Assembly: GCA_021734255.1 (NCBI GenBank)
Contig: JAIPJM010000005.1
Coordinates: 62,001 to 126,000, forward strand
DNA: 64,000 nt
From: Fidelibacterota bacterium
GTDB taxonomy: Bacteria; Fidelibacterota; UBA8477; JABMPR01
Reading direction: 5' to 3'
The position numbers and the translations under genes are program-made. The notes under the pieces were generated by a model. That model made no database searches. It was not told where the DNA came from and was given only the letters and a program-made list of their open reading frames with translations. Of the stretch, positions 26,643-35,461 are shown piece after piece. The first letter of the stretch is position 1; every line of letters begins with the position of its first letter.

Positions 26643-26677
26643 GAGGGTGGTGTGTTTTTACACGCGACCCTCTTTTT
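26643..26677 (+). terminator. Rho-independent terminator after the small ribosomal gene
   Basis: GAGGGT (26643-26648) pairs with ACCCTC (26667-26672), extended by an inner GTGT/ACAC pairing, then TTTTT at 26673-26677. Confidence 0.75.
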
Positions 26678-26778
26678 GTTTGCCAAAATTCCTGGATATA
26701 TCCGGGAATGTATGGACCATAACGCTCTATTTTTGCACATGGCAGGAGCGAAATTCACATTTGCAGCACTCAGATATC

Positions 26779-27999
26779 ATGCCCCTTGATTCCCTAGCAA
26801 ACCAGACCTTTTCTGTCTCCCAGATCACCGGACAGATCAAAAAGTCCCTGGAGGAGGGGTTTTCCTCACTCTGGATCAAGGGCGAGATCTCAAATCTGAC
26901 CAAACATGGTTCCGGACACTGGTATTTCAGTCTAAAAGATAGCGGTGCTCAGTTGGGTGCGGTGATGTTCAGACGACAGAATCAGCAAGTCCGCTTCGAT
27001 CCAACCCACGGAATGGAAGTAACGGCCCATGGTCGGATATCTGTCTATCCACCCCAGGGAAGATACCAACTCATTGTAGATCAACTGCTACCTGCTGGAC
27101 AGGGTGATCTACACCTCGCCTTTGAGGCTTTGAAAGAAAAATTATCCGGGGAGGGATTGTTCGCTCCCGACCTGAAAAAGAAATTACCACAGTATCCGTC
27201 GAAGATCGGTATCGTGACATCACTGACCGGGGCAGCCATACAGGACATGATCAATATCCTGACGCGTCGATTCCCCCAAACCGACCTCTTACTTCTGCCA
27301 GTCAAAGTCCAAGGGGAAGGGGCAGCAGAGGAGATCGCTCAAGCCATCGATGTGCTGAATGACAGGAATGATGTTCAAGTACTCATCATTGGTCGTGGTG
27401 GTGGATCCCTGGAGGATCTTTGGGCTTTCAATGAAGAAGTGGTCGCCAGGGCGATCAGCCGGTCCACTATCCCCATCGTCAGTGCAGTAGGGCACGAAAC
27501 AGATATCACTATCAGTGATTTTGCCGCTGATCTGAGAGCACCGACGCCCTCGGCAGCCGCTGAGCTGGTTGTTCCTGAGCGACAGGAATTGATCCTTCAA
27601 TTGCAGAATACAGCCGGACGTTTGCAAAAGGATATTCTGTTCAAGGTTCAAAAGCACGAAGATCGCCTTAAGGCCATCACCCGGTCTTATGCACTGAGGC
27701 GCCCTGAACTGATCATGAATGAGTTAAGCCAACATCTGGATATGCTGGGTGATCGCGCTGCCAGATCAACAAAGGAGAAAGCAAACGCACTGGGTACAGC
27801 TCTGGAAAATTTAAGCCACCGTGTAGAGGCGCTCAATCCGCTGGCCATCCTGAAGCGCGGTTATTCAGTGGTTTCCAATTCAAAAGGGCAGGTGGTCAGG
27901 ACGGCCGAGCAGGTCAAGATCGGCGATCGATTGAACATACGCTTAAGTGATGGTGAGCTGGAAACAGACGTTCAAAACCTGAAAACTAAGAAAAAATAG
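26779..27999 (+). CDS. xseA: Exodeoxyribonuclease VII large subunit
   Basis: 406 residues from ATG 26779. The frame is open from 26641, but the extra residues overlap the terminator and do not resemble the family. N-terminal OB fold (FSVSQITGQIKKSLEEGF, LWIKGEISNLTKHGSGHWYF), catalytic core with GVVTSLTGAAIQDMINI-type block (here GIVTSLTGAAIQD), VLIIGRGGGSLEDLWAFNEE, AVGHETDITISDFAADLRAPTP, then a long coiled-coil. With XseB it degrades single-stranded DNA to acid-insoluble oligomers. No obvious RBS precedes the ATG. xseB follows 37 bases later. Confidence 0.95.
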   Translation: MPLDSLANQTFSVSQITGQIKKSLEEGFSSLWIKGEISNLTKHGSGHWYFSLKDSGAQLGAVMFRRQNQQVRFDPTHGMEVTAHGRISVYPPQGRYQLIVDQLLPAGQGDLHLAFEALKEKLSGEGLFAPDLKKKLPQYPSKIGIVTSLTGAAIQDMINILTRRFPQTDLLLLPVKVQGEGAAEEIAQAIDVLNDRNDVQVLIIGRGGGSLEDLWAFNEEVVARAISRSTIPIVSAVGHETDITISDFAADLRAPTPSAAAELVVPERQELILQLQNTAGRLQKDILFKVQKHEDRLKAITRSYALRRPELIMNELSQHLDMLGDRAARSTKEKANALGTALENLSHRVEALNPLAILKRGYSVVSNSKGQVVRTAEQVKIGDRLNIRLSDGELETDVQNLKTKKK

Positions 28000-28036
28000 T
28001 CGTGTCATTCTTCTAGAGGAGGTTCTAAATTTAATC

Positions 28037-28261
28037 ATGAAAGCCGAAAATAAGTCATTTGAGACCCTCATGGGAGAGTTGGAGGCACTGGTCTCCAAAC
28101 TGGAAGGTGAAGAATTGAATCTGGATGATGCTATTCAGTACAATGAAGAGGCCCTGGAATTGATCAAGGTCTGCCGGGAACGCCTTGGCAAAGCCAAACA
28201 GAAGATCGAGAAATTGACCCAGAATTCAGATGGTGAATGGGAAGCAGAAACGATCGAGTAA
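28037..28261 (+). CDS. xseB: Exodeoxyribonuclease VII small subunit
   Basis: 74 residues. Helical small subunit that binds the XseA coiled-coil in multiple copies. Typical blocks are SFETLMGELEALVSKLEGEELNL-like start, LDDAIQYNEEALELIKVCRERL and a charged tail. A strong GAGGAGG lies about 14 bases before the ATG, slightly farther than usual. Pairing with xseA makes the call firm. Confidence 0.93.
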   Translation: MKAENKSFETLMGELEALVSKLEGEELNLDDAIQYNEEALELIKVCRERLGKAKQKIEKLTQNSDGEWEAETIE

Positions 28262-28280
28262 AATTTAGTCAGGGATAATC

Positions 28281-29147
28281 ATGAAATTTGCCATTTGGGG
28301 TTTCCAGAAAGAAACTGAGATCGCCCAGCATGTAAAAGAGATCCTGGACAGTTTGATCTCAGATGGACATGAGCTCTACATTCTGGATACCTTTGCTCAA
28401 CTCCTCGATCTGAACTATCCTGAAGTGCATCCCATCACTGAGGGAGATATTCCTAAAGATACAGATTTTATTATCTCCATTGGTGGCGATGGTACTTTGC
28501 TTTCCGCAGCCCAGGCTGTCATGCGCGCGCCTATCCCCATTCTGGGTATCAACCTGGGGAGCCTTGGGTTCCTAACCAGTCTGGAGCGTGATTGGCGTTC
28601 TGAATTCAACAATATATTGAACGGGCATTACCAAATAGAAGAACGTATGGTCTTGAATTGTCGGCTGGAATTTCCTGACGGCAGTGAAGAGACCCTGTGG
28701 GCGCTTAATGATGTTGTCATTGAAAGAGCTGATGTGTTCAGTTTGCTGCCCCTGGAGGTCAGGGTCGGTGACAAAATGTTGAACCGCTATCAGGCAGATG
28801 GGCTGATCATCTCTTCTCCAACCGGATCCACAGCCTATGCCTTATCTGCTGGCGGCCCCATTGTCGATCCCTGTCTGGATGCCATACTGATCACTCCCAT
28901 TTCAGCTCACACGCTCTCAGTACGACCAGTCGTGTTGGCAGGAGATCAGAATATTTACATTAAGCTTTCCGACGATAGTGATCATGCACGCGTCCATGTG
29001 GACGGTAAGAATACCCGGGAAATTGATTCAAGCATTCGCTTGCGGATCAGACCCAGTTCCTATCGGATCCAGCTCGTGGTCTTGCCAGAAAATACCTTTT
29101 ATGATAAACTGAGGAAGAAACTGCACTGGGGGCAGCGTTCCGGTTAA
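28281..29147 (+). CDS. nadK: NAD kinase
   Basis: 288 residues. Phosphorylates NAD+ to NADP+ in the cytoplasm. Key motifs are IGGDGTLLSAA (GGDGT at residues 68-72), GINLGSLGFLT, the ALNDVVIER block and PTGSTAYALSAGGPIVDP. AGGGAT precedes the ATG. It follows xseB by 19 bases. Its stop codon overlaps that of the convergent CoA-binding protein gene by three bases, inside the small palindrome GGTTAA-6 nt-TTAACC. Confidence 0.95.
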   Translation: MKFAIWGFQKETEIAQHVKEILDSLISDGHELYILDTFAQLLDLNYPEVHPITEGDIPKDTDFIISIGGDGTLLSAAQAVMRAPIPILGINLGSLGFLTSLERDWRSEFNNILNGHYQIEERMVLNCRLEFPDGSEETLWALNDVVIERADVFSLLPLEVRVGDKMLNRYQADGLIISSPTGSTAYALSAGGPIVDPCLDAILITPISAHTLSVRPVVLAGDQNIYIKLSDDSDHARVHVDGKNTREIDSSIRLRIRPSSYRIQLVVLPENTFYDKLRKKLHWGQRSG

Positions 29148-29563
29148 ATCGAATTAACCTGCATTAAAAATCGATAGATACAGTCATTCATGACGAGCGG
29201 GATATTATGCCTGGCAGCCAGTTCTGCTGCTTCCTCATTGTATACACCATCCTGCATCCAGATCAATTTGACCTCTGGCCTATTCACAGCGGCTTCAACA
29301 ATGGGCAGGACCGTGTCGGAGCGTCTAAATACATTGATGACATGCACATCCCCGGGAATTTTGGCTACATCTGGATAGCATGTGAGTCCAAAGAGGGTAT
29401 CGTGACCTGGATTCACCGGAATAACCTCATAGCCCTTCGACATCAGGAATTCGCTTATCCAATGACTGGGTCGAGACGGATTTGGGGAGGCACCTACGAC
29501 GGCAATCCGCTTACTGTGCTCCAGAATATCGGTGCGTTGCGTATGTGAAATAGCGGGCCTCAT
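29144..29563 (-). CDS. CoA-binding domain protein (YccU family)
   Basis: 139 residues. A stand-alone CoA-binding Rossmann domain: RIAVVGASPNPSRPSHWISE, YEVIPVNPGHDTLFG, VINVFRRSDTVLPIVEAA, LIWMQDGVYNEEAAELA, and VMNDCIYR. Such proteins resemble the CoA-binding part of succinyl-CoA synthetase but their role is not settled. The ATG overlaps the stop of the proline dehydrogenase gene by four bases (ATGA-type), so the two are translationally coupled. Confidence 0.9.
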   Translation of the reverse strand: MRPAISHTQRTDILEHSKRIAVVGASPNPSRPSHWISEFLMSKGYEVIPVNPGHDTLFGLTCYPDVAKIPGDVHVINVFRRSDTVLPIVEAAVNRPEVKLIWMQDGVYNEEAAELAARHNIPLVMNDCIYRFLMQVNSI

Positions 29564-30459
29564 TTTTTTAACTTAAAAAGGTTTTTAAGGACATATCCAG
29601 CTATGTCGGGATTTTCTTTCAGGCGTCTGCTGGAATAGGCATACCAGTCTTTACCATAGGGTACGTAGATACGCACGCGGTGACCCTCTTCAATAAGGCT
29701 GTTCAGTTCCTCCATGATGGAAACGCCCAGGAGTGCTTGAAATTCATATTTATCCTTGGAGATATTCATGGATGTGACCAGCTCATGAGCAGCTTCTATG
29801 AGATAGGTATCATGGGTAGCGATCCCAACAAAGGCGCCTTCCTGGAGCATGATCTGCACCAGATGCATGAAATTATCACGGACCTCCTGCTTCCCTTGAA
29901 AGGCGATGCTGGGTGATTCTTTGTAGATACCCTTGCATATCCGTAAGTTTCCGCCGGCCTTGGCGATGGCTTTGACATCGGCTTCACTTCGGTGGAGGTA
30001 AGCTTGGATCACAGTACCCAGATTGGAGTGAGTCAATTTAAGCTGGTCGTGGATATGAATTGTTTGAGTGGTATAGGGGGAGTCTTCCATATCGATCCGA
30101 ATGAAGACACCCGCTTCCTCTGCTTTTTTTACGATCTCCGAAATATTGCGGAAAGCGGCATTCTCAGAAAGGCCCAGTCCCAGTGCCGTCGGTTTAAGGG
30201 AAATATTCTTTTCGATCCCGCTACTGGCCACCAGGGAAATGAGATTCAGGTAGGATTCCCTAGCCTCATCTGCCTGGGATTGTTCACTGATGGCTTCTCC
30301 CAGAATGTCTATGGTGGTCAGGAATCCTTTCGATTTGAGCTCCAAACATTTTTGGATCGCCGATTCTGCATCAACACCAGCTATATAGCGTTTAGAAACC
30401 ATTTTAACGATGAATCGGGGAGCCAGTGGCATGAGGGCAACGATCAGTTTATTAAACAC
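29560..30459 (-). CDS. Proline dehydrogenase, monofunctional
   Basis: 299 residues. FAD enzyme oxidising proline to pyrroline-5-carboxylate, feeding electrons to quinone. The TIM-barrel motifs are SKGFLTTIDILGE, ISLKPTALGLGL, FIRIDMEDSPYT, TVIQAYLHRSEAD, GGNLRICKGIYKE, GIATHDTYLI, FQALLGV, and the C-terminal YVPYGKDWYAYSSRRLKE whose paired Arg bind substrate carboxylate. The size fits the monofunctional form, not the bifunctional PutA. A P5C dehydrogenase is not in the window. GAGGT-like bases lie before the ATG. Upstream on the same strand is the GNAT gene. Confidence 0.93.
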   Translation of the reverse strand: MFNKLIVALMPLAPRFIVKMVSKRYIAGVDAESAIQKCLELKSKGFLTTIDILGEAISEQSQADEARESYLNLISLVASSGIEKNISLKPTALGLGLSENAAFRNISEIVKKAEEAGVFIRIDMEDSPYTTQTIHIHDQLKLTHSNLGTVIQAYLHRSEADVKAIAKAGGNLRICKGIYKESPSIAFQGKQEVRDNFMHLVQIMLQEGAFVGIATHDTYLIEAAHELVTSMNISKDKYEFQALLGVSIMEELNSLIEEGHRVRIYVPYGKDWYAYSSRRLKENPDIAGYVLKNLFKLKK

Positions 30460-30503
30460 TTTACCTCCGTGTTCCAGTTCAATCTAATTTAATGGTCAAG
30501 CGC

Positions 30504-31082
30504 CTAATGCAGTGGCCGCTGGTAATATTCAAAGACTTTGCCAGTTTCGTGCCAATTGGGGAATTTTTGAAGGACTTTGGTATGTAAAGAGAATCGCTGA
30601 GATACACCTTCCTGAACATGGCCGGAGACATACAGGTATCCTCTTTTTTTCAACCAGTTCAGATAAACCTTTTTGAGCATTTTGGCATATCCCTGTCCCT
30701 GATGTTTATCATCAAAGACAAAAGCGTAGGTATATATGGTCTCATGATCACCTAAGGTTGGATCAAAGGCAGACCATGATTCATCGTCAAAGTGTTCCAG
30801 GGGGACCCCTACCAGAAAACCAATGATCTCATCGCGTAGGACGCCCACAAACGGTAGCGTATGGGGATGATTGAAATATCTCCAGACGGTCTTTTTTGTA
30901 AATGCTGTTTGCTGCCCGAAGGGCTCGATCAGACCCTGGGATATCTCGATGATACGCTCTGCGTCTTTTGCAGATAATGCCTCTATCAATTTGACCTGAA
31001 AGTTGAGCGTAGCAGCAATCAGTTTTACCTCTGATCGCATCGGTGTTTTCTCAGGGGGTTTGAAAAATTCCAGTTGTGACAT
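30504..31082 (-). CDS. GNAT family N-acetyltransferase
   Basis: 192 residues. The acetyl-CoA-binding signature is TYAFVFDDKHQGQGYAKMLKK (motif A, Q/RxxGxG/A), preceded by strands LPFVGVLRDEIIGFLVGVPL and followed by YLYVSGHVQEG. Substrate unknown. Transcribed in the same direction as, and 44 bases before, the proline dehydrogenase gene. About 60 N-terminal residues before the acetyltransferase core are not recognised. The 249-base gap 31083-31331 upstream holds a promoter for the opposite-strand gene but nothing else convincing. Confidence 0.8.
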   Translation of the reverse strand: MSQLEFFKPPEKTPMRSEVKLIAATLNFQVKLIEALSAKDAERIIEISQGLIEPFGQQTAFTKKTVWRYFNHPHTLPFVGVLRDEIIGFLVGVPLEHFDDESWSAFDPTLGDHETIYTYAFVFDDKHQGQGYAKMLKKVYLNWLKKRGYLYVSGHVQEGVSQRFSLHTKVLQKFPNWHETGKVFEYYQRPLH

Positions 31083-31252
31083 GGCCGTAAAGTTTAAGAG
31101 AATGCAGAATGCAGCGCAATTGAATTCAAAAAAACTTGGCTGGTTTCGAAGCGGGAGGTGACTTTGAAATCAATGAGGAGGGGATACCCAATCTATTTTG
31201 TGGGACAATCGACTGTTCGCCTTTGGTGTTCGGACGTCAGCGCAGGAGTTTT

Positions 31253-31281
31253 TTGTTGGATTGCAGAAGGGCTGGTATAAT
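31253..31281 (+). promoter_or_regulatory. Sigma-70-type promoter for the WalJ-like gene
   Basis: TTGTTG (31253-31258), 17-base spacer, perfect TATAAT (31276-31281), 50 bases upstream of the ATG. Confidence 0.55.
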
Positions 31282-31331
31282 TTGAAAAATGCGATGGTCA
31301 GAGGTACAATCAGAGACAGTAGGACACCCAG

Positions 31332-32108
31332 ATGCTTGAAATGATCATGCTGGGCAGTGGCAGTGGTGGAAATGCCTGCCTGGTCAGGAATGAGGACACG
31401 CTGCTGCTGATCGATGCTGGGTTCAGCGGTGCAGAAATTCGGAGACGTATGGAATTGGTGGGCTACCACCCAGATGACCTGGAAGCGTGTCTCATTACGC
31501 ATGAACATGGGGACCATATAAAAGGAGCCAGCATCCTGTCAAAGCGCCACAAGGTTCATCTTCTCATGCACCCGGCGACCAAACGAGCCGGACACAGAAA
31601 ACTAAGTGGAAGCGAACGGATCCGCCATTTTGAAATGAATGAAGTGATGCAGTTAGGGTCGCTACAGGTCACCAGTGTCCCCACCCTCCATGATTCAGCT
31701 TCGTCCACAGGTTTTCTCGTTGAGAGTGATGGTGTCTGCTTCGGGTACCTGACAGATCTGGGCGCTGTCACAGAGGATAATTTTCTGAAGATGCGCAACG
31801 CAGATTTCATGGTGATGGAAGCCAATCATGACCGGGACATGTTGTGGAATGGTCATTACCCACCCCACCTAAAAGCGCGAGTCGATAGCAGGGTAGGGCA
31901 TCTATCCAATGATGATAGTGCAGAATTCATCGCTATGCTGAGTGAATTGGGACACCTTAAAGGCGTCATGTTGGCCCACCTGAGTGAAAAAAATAATAAA
32001 CCAGAAATCGCACTTGAGACCGTTCGTAAGCGTGTGGATGGTCCAATTGATATTTATATTGCCCAGCAGGGTCAGTCTGCTGAACCAATAACTGTGGAGA
32101 AGAAATGA
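31332..32108 (+). CDS. MBL-fold metallo-hydrolase, WalJ/YycJ-like
   Basis: 258 residues. Metallo-beta-lactamase fold with the two-metal site THEHGDH (HxHxDH at residues 57-62), and later LPTLHDS-type, YLTDLG and MLAHLSEKNN blocks. Start MLEMIMLGSGSGGNACLV is the family's typical N-terminus; an in-frame ATG at 31341 is possible. In Firmicutes, YycJ/WalJ is linked to the WalRK system and is proposed to be a DNA exonuclease; no WalRK-like genes are seen here. The 3' end overlaps the next gene by 4 bases. Confidence 0.85.
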   Translation: MLEMIMLGSGSGGNACLVRNEDTLLLIDAGFSGAEIRRRMELVGYHPDDLEACLITHEHGDHIKGASILSKRHKVHLLMHPATKRAGHRKLSGSERIRHFEMNEVMQLGSLQVTSVPTLHDSASSTGFLVESDGVCFGYLTDLGAVTEDNFLKMRNADFMVMEANHDRDMLWNGHYPPHLKARVDSRVGHLSNDDSAEFIAMLSELGHLKGVMLAHLSEKNNKPEIALETVRKRVDGPIDIYIAQQGQSAEPITVEKK

Positions 32109-32701
32109 AAACAAACGTATTAAGATCAGTAACCTTGGGCCTGATAACTATTATTGCTATTTATTCCTGTGGGGAAAAAACACCATCTGATGAGTACGTC
32201 AAGATGGAAACAAGCCTGGGGACGATCATTATCGATCTTTATGAAACTGAAACACCCCTGCATGCGGCAAACTTTAAGAAACTAGCGGCAGAGGGAGCTT
32301 ATGAAGGTATTTACTTTCATCGCGTCATGCCCGGTTTTGTCGTCCAGGGTGGGGATCCCAATACACGTGATAATGATGATAGAGGCGATGATGGTCAGGG
32401 TGGTATTGGTGAACGCATCCCGGCTGAGATCGGCCAACCTCACTTGCGGGGTACGCTGGGAGCGGCTCGAACCAGTGATCAGGTTAATCCTGAACGCCTT
32501 TCCAGCGGAAGCCAGTTCTATTTCTGTCTGGCCAGATTATCGCGGCTTGATGGTGGGTACACCGTTTTCGGTAAAGTAGTAGATGGGATGGATATAGTCG
32601 ACTCAATTGCTACCTACGAGACAGATGCCGCTGCAAATCCCTTGCAAAAGATCACCATCGACAAAACCAGCATCATCTCAGCTGACGATTATAAGAAATA
32701 G
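32105..32701 (+). CDS. Peptidyl-prolyl cis-trans isomerase, cyclophilin type, probable lipoprotein
   Basis: 198 residues. The N-terminus is a lipoprotein-like signal (LGLITIIAIYSCGEK, Cys at about residue 20), so it is likely tethered to a membrane facing the periplasm. The cyclophilin core starts KMETSLGTIIIDLYE, followed by YFHRVMPGFVVQGGDPN, HLRGTLGAARTSDQVNPER, SSGSQFYFCLARLSRLDGGYTVFGKV. The catalytic Arg is in FHRVMPGF. It helps fold proteins by turning X-Pro bonds. It overlaps the WalJ-like gene by four bases and is followed 3 bases later by the patatin gene. Confidence 0.9.
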   Translation: MKTNVLRSVTLGLITIIAIYSCGEKTPSDEYVKMETSLGTIIIDLYETETPLHAANFKKLAAEGAYEGIYFHRVMPGFVVQGGDPNTRDNDDRGDDGQGGIGERIPAEIGQPHLRGTLGAARTSDQVNPERLSSGSQFYFCLARLSRLDGGYTVFGKVVDGMDIVDSIATYETDAAANPLQKITIDKTSIISADDYKK

Positions 32702-32704
32702 GGC

Positions 32705-33613
32705 ATGGCAAAACCACGATTCGGTCTGGCACTCGGTGGCGGCGGCGCCAGAGGATTCGCTCATATCGGTGTCCTCAAACGTCTGGAAGAGGAAGGTTAC
32801 AAACCTGAGTTTGTCACCGGCGCCAGCATGGGTTCTCTGGTTGGAGCCGTGTATACGCGTACCGGCAGTGCCGATGCCACCTGGGAGATCCTGGATGGCA
32901 TGGTAAGCAGTGAGGCATTTGGGAAATTGGGTCTTCACCTGATCAATGTGAACAAGCGGGGAGGAACATCTTTCTGGCATCAGGTCTCTTTAGCCCTTCA
33001 CGACCGGATCGTCATCAACCTGGCTCAGACGAAAAAAGGTCTGGTCTCCCTGGAAAGAATAGAAGCAGCAGTCAAGGTCGCCATCACCGAGGATATCTGG
33101 TCAAATGACGGAATGCAATTGGGAATCGTGGCTACCGACCTGTACAATGGAGAGGATGTTTATTTCACTGAAGGTTCCCTGGCCCAGGCTGTCATGGCGT
33201 CCATCGCCATCCCGGGATTTCTGCCACCGGTAGAAATTGATGGAAGAGTCTTGGTCGATGGTGGCGTATCACAACAGATACCGATTCGGATGGCTCGAGA
33301 AATGGGTGCGGATTTCGTGTTTGGTGTTGATGTAGGTCAGGATGTGGAACCTGTCACTGAACTTGACAATGCCATGGCCATCATGAGCCAGAGTGAAAAT
33401 ATCAGGTCCTGTCACTATCGAGACATGTTGAATCGAGAGGCCGATGTATTATTGGATATGGAAATGCCCGGTGTTCATTGGTCTGCCTACGATCAGCGTG
33501 CAGAATTTGTCAGGATCGGTAAAGAATCCTTCAATAAACTTCAAGTAACTTTTGAGCAGGCCTGGTATCAAAGAGAACATCCCCTAATGGGTAGGATAAA
33601 GAACTTATTTTAA
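32705..33613 (+). CDS. Patatin-like phospholipase
   Basis: 302 residues. Lipid acyl hydrolase with a Ser-Asp dyad: oxyanion loop GGGGARG (residues 11-17), nucleophile Ser41 in GASMGS, and Asp185 in LVDGGVSQQIP. The protein resembles RssA/NTE-type bacterial patatins; there is no signal peptide or membrane helix, so it is probably cytoplasmic or membrane-associated. The substrate is unknown. It lies in the same operon as the cyclophilin. Confidence 0.92.
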   Translation: MAKPRFGLALGGGGARGFAHIGVLKRLEEEGYKPEFVTGASMGSLVGAVYTRTGSADATWEILDGMVSSEAFGKLGLHLINVNKRGGTSFWHQVSLALHDRIVINLAQTKKGLVSLERIEAAVKVAITEDIWSNDGMQLGIVATDLYNGEDVYFTEGSLAQAVMASIAIPGFLPPVEIDGRVLVDGGVSQQIPIRMAREMGADFVFGVDVGQDVEPVTELDNAMAIMSQSENIRSCHYRDMLNREADVLLDMEMPGVHWSAYDQRAEFVRIGKESFNKLQVTFEQAWYQREHPLMGRIKNLF

Positions 33614-33650
33614 GTATCCGCATTAAAGGATAATAAAGGTCACGACTAAC

Positions 33651-35432
33651 ATGCGAAAATCACACAACCATATCATCTCCCTCATCTTAATCCTATTCTC
33701 TCTGAGCTTGACAGCCCAGGCCATTCCAGATGAGATCCTTGAAGTAACATTTATTAGCAGCCAGAATGCGGTGGTACCAGGTGATGTAGTGGATGTGGCG
33801 CTGGTATTGGACATCGTGCAGCCCTGGCATGTCTATGCTCCTGAGGGCAATGATGATTACATCATCCCGGTGTCTCCCACCATTGAGGTGGCAGGCTCTG
33901 TGATTTCCGTAGCTGATTGGCGCTATCCAGAAGCAGAAATGATCTCGGTGGCAGGCGTGAAAGAGCCGGCTGCTGTGTACGGTGGGCAACTTATTCTGAG
34001 AAGTCAACTGACGATTGCAGCTGATGCAGCGGATTCAGTAAAGATCGCAGGATCCGTTTTTTATCAGGCCTGTGATGACTCACAATGCCTTATCCCGGAA
34101 ACTATCACCTTCTCCCACCATTTACCTGTCATGACTGATCCAAGCCTGATCACTGCTGCCAATAGTTCCATTTTTGGATCAAGCACCAATACAGAAGCTG
34201 ACATTTCTGAAATGCCAGCCGAAGATGATGACATTACAGGATTGGTTGACCGCTACGGTATTTTTCTCACCTTTGCTATTATCTTTCTCGGCGGTCTGGC
34301 TCTCAACCTGACCCCTTGCGTCTACCCGCTCATTCCGATCACCATCAGCTTTTTTGGCGGGAAGGAAACAAGTCGAGGCCATACCTTCTGGATGGCGCTT
34401 GCCTATGTATTGGGGATTGCTGTGACATATTCGATCCTGGGTGTGGTCGCGGCGCTGGGGGGAGGACTATTCGGCGCACTCCTGACCAACCCCTGGGTGC
34501 TCATCGGAATTGCAGCTATCCTGATAGGACTGTCCCTCTCCATGTTTGGGGTCTATGAATTCCGCTTACCCACCGGTCTAATGACCGCTGCCAGCCAATC
34601 AAAGGCAGGTGTCTTTGGATCTTTTTTCATGGGATTGACCCTGGGAATTGTGGCTGCTCCCTGTGTTGGACCGTTCATTATCGGATTATTGACCTATGTT
34701 GCGGCTCAACAGAGTGTTGTACTTGGCTTCAGCATGTTTTTCACCCTGGCGATGGGTTTGGGACTGCCTTATCTATTCCTTGCCATGTATTCCAGCAAGA
34801 TCTCGGCGCTTCCAAGGTCTGGGACCTGGATGGTCGGGGTCAGAGTAATTTTCGGATTCGTTTTGATCGCCATGGCTATCTATTTCCTAATGCCACTCCT
34901 GGGTGATTATGGGTCAATTGTCATGTCCGTATTTTTGATCGGCGCCGGCATCTATCTGATCATGTTTGACCGCAGTGGCGATGGAAACCTCATGTTCAAA
35001 CGTATTCAACAGGTCGTTGCGATCCTATTGATCATGATCGGGACCTGGACAGCTGTCCCTGAACCCGAGCATCAAGTCGGTGGGATTAGCTGGGAGTATC
35101 CTGGGAGCGTGGATGAACTCAATACACTGCTCCAGGGCGAGAAGCCCATTATGATCGACGTGTTTGCGGACTGGTGCATCCCCTGCAAGGAAATGGATAA
35201 ATTCACGTTCTCAGATCCAGACGTCATTGAACTGTCACAACAGTTCACTAACATCAAGATCGACCTCACCCATCAGGGGGGTGAATATGAAATGGCCCTC
35301 ATGGAAAAATTTCTTATTCGAGGTGTTCCGTCCTACATCTTTATCCAGAATGGGGAAGAGCTGACTCAATTGCGTTCAACCGGCTTTGAGAATGCAGAGG
35401 ACTATCTAACGCGTATGAAGAAAGCATTGTAG
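33651..35432 (+). CDS. dsbD: Thiol:disulfide interchange protein DsbD
   Basis: 593 residues, three-domain DsbD. After a signal peptide (ISLILILFSLSLTAQA) the periplasmic alpha domain has Cys141/Cys146 (ACDDSQC); the CcdA-like membrane domain has its pair Cys223 (LTPCVYPL) and Cys338 (APCVGPFI) within eight or so helices; the C-terminal thioredoxin domain has Cys509/Cys512 (DWCIPC). It passes electrons from cytoplasmic thioredoxin to periplasmic thiol proteins and supports c-type cytochrome maturation. All six catalytic Cys are present. A 37-base gap follows the patatin gene. Confidence 0.96.
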   Translation: MRKSHNHIISLILILFSLSLTAQAIPDEILEVTFISSQNAVVPGDVVDVALVLDIVQPWHVYAPEGNDDYIIPVSPTIEVAGSVISVADWRYPEAEMISVAGVKEPAAVYGGQLILRSQLTIAADAADSVKIAGSVFYQACDDSQCLIPETITFSHHLPVMTDPSLITAANSSIFGSSTNTEADISEMPAEDDDITGLVDRYGIFLTFAIIFLGGLALNLTPCVYPLIPITISFFGGKETSRGHTFWMALAYVLGIAVTYSILGVVAALGGGLFGALLTNPWVLIGIAAILIGLSLSMFGVYEFRLPTGLMTAASQSKAGVFGSFFMGLTLGIVAAPCVGPFIIGLLTYVAAQQSVVLGFSMFFTLAMGLGLPYLFLAMYSSKISALPRSGTWMVGVRVIFGFVLIAMAIYFLMPLLGDYGSIVMSVFLIGAGIYLIMFDRSGDGNLMFKRIQQVVAILLIMIGTWTAVPEPEHQVGGISWEYPGSVDELNTLLQGEKPIMIDVFADWCIPCKEMDKFTFSDPDVIELSQQFTNIKIDLTHQGGEYEMALMEKFLIRGVPSYIFIQNGEELTQLRSTGFENAEDYLTRMKKAL

Positions 35433-35461
35433 ATTGGAGATGAACCACTAAACTGGATCCA

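Noticed and set aside
26641-26778. N-terminal extension of xseA from 26641
   Set aside because: It covers the terminator and does not match the XseA N-terminus; ATG 26779 starts the OB fold as in the family.
26469-26789. Open frame overlapping the 31-residue ribosomal gene, starting TTG
   Set aside because: Reads through the RBS, the small gene in a different frame and the terminator; its sequence matches nothing.
31159-31281. 40-codon GTG-start frame in the gap 31083-31331
   Set aside because: Hydrophobic and unpatterned, overlaps the TATAAT promoter and matches no family; I treat the gap as promoter DNA.
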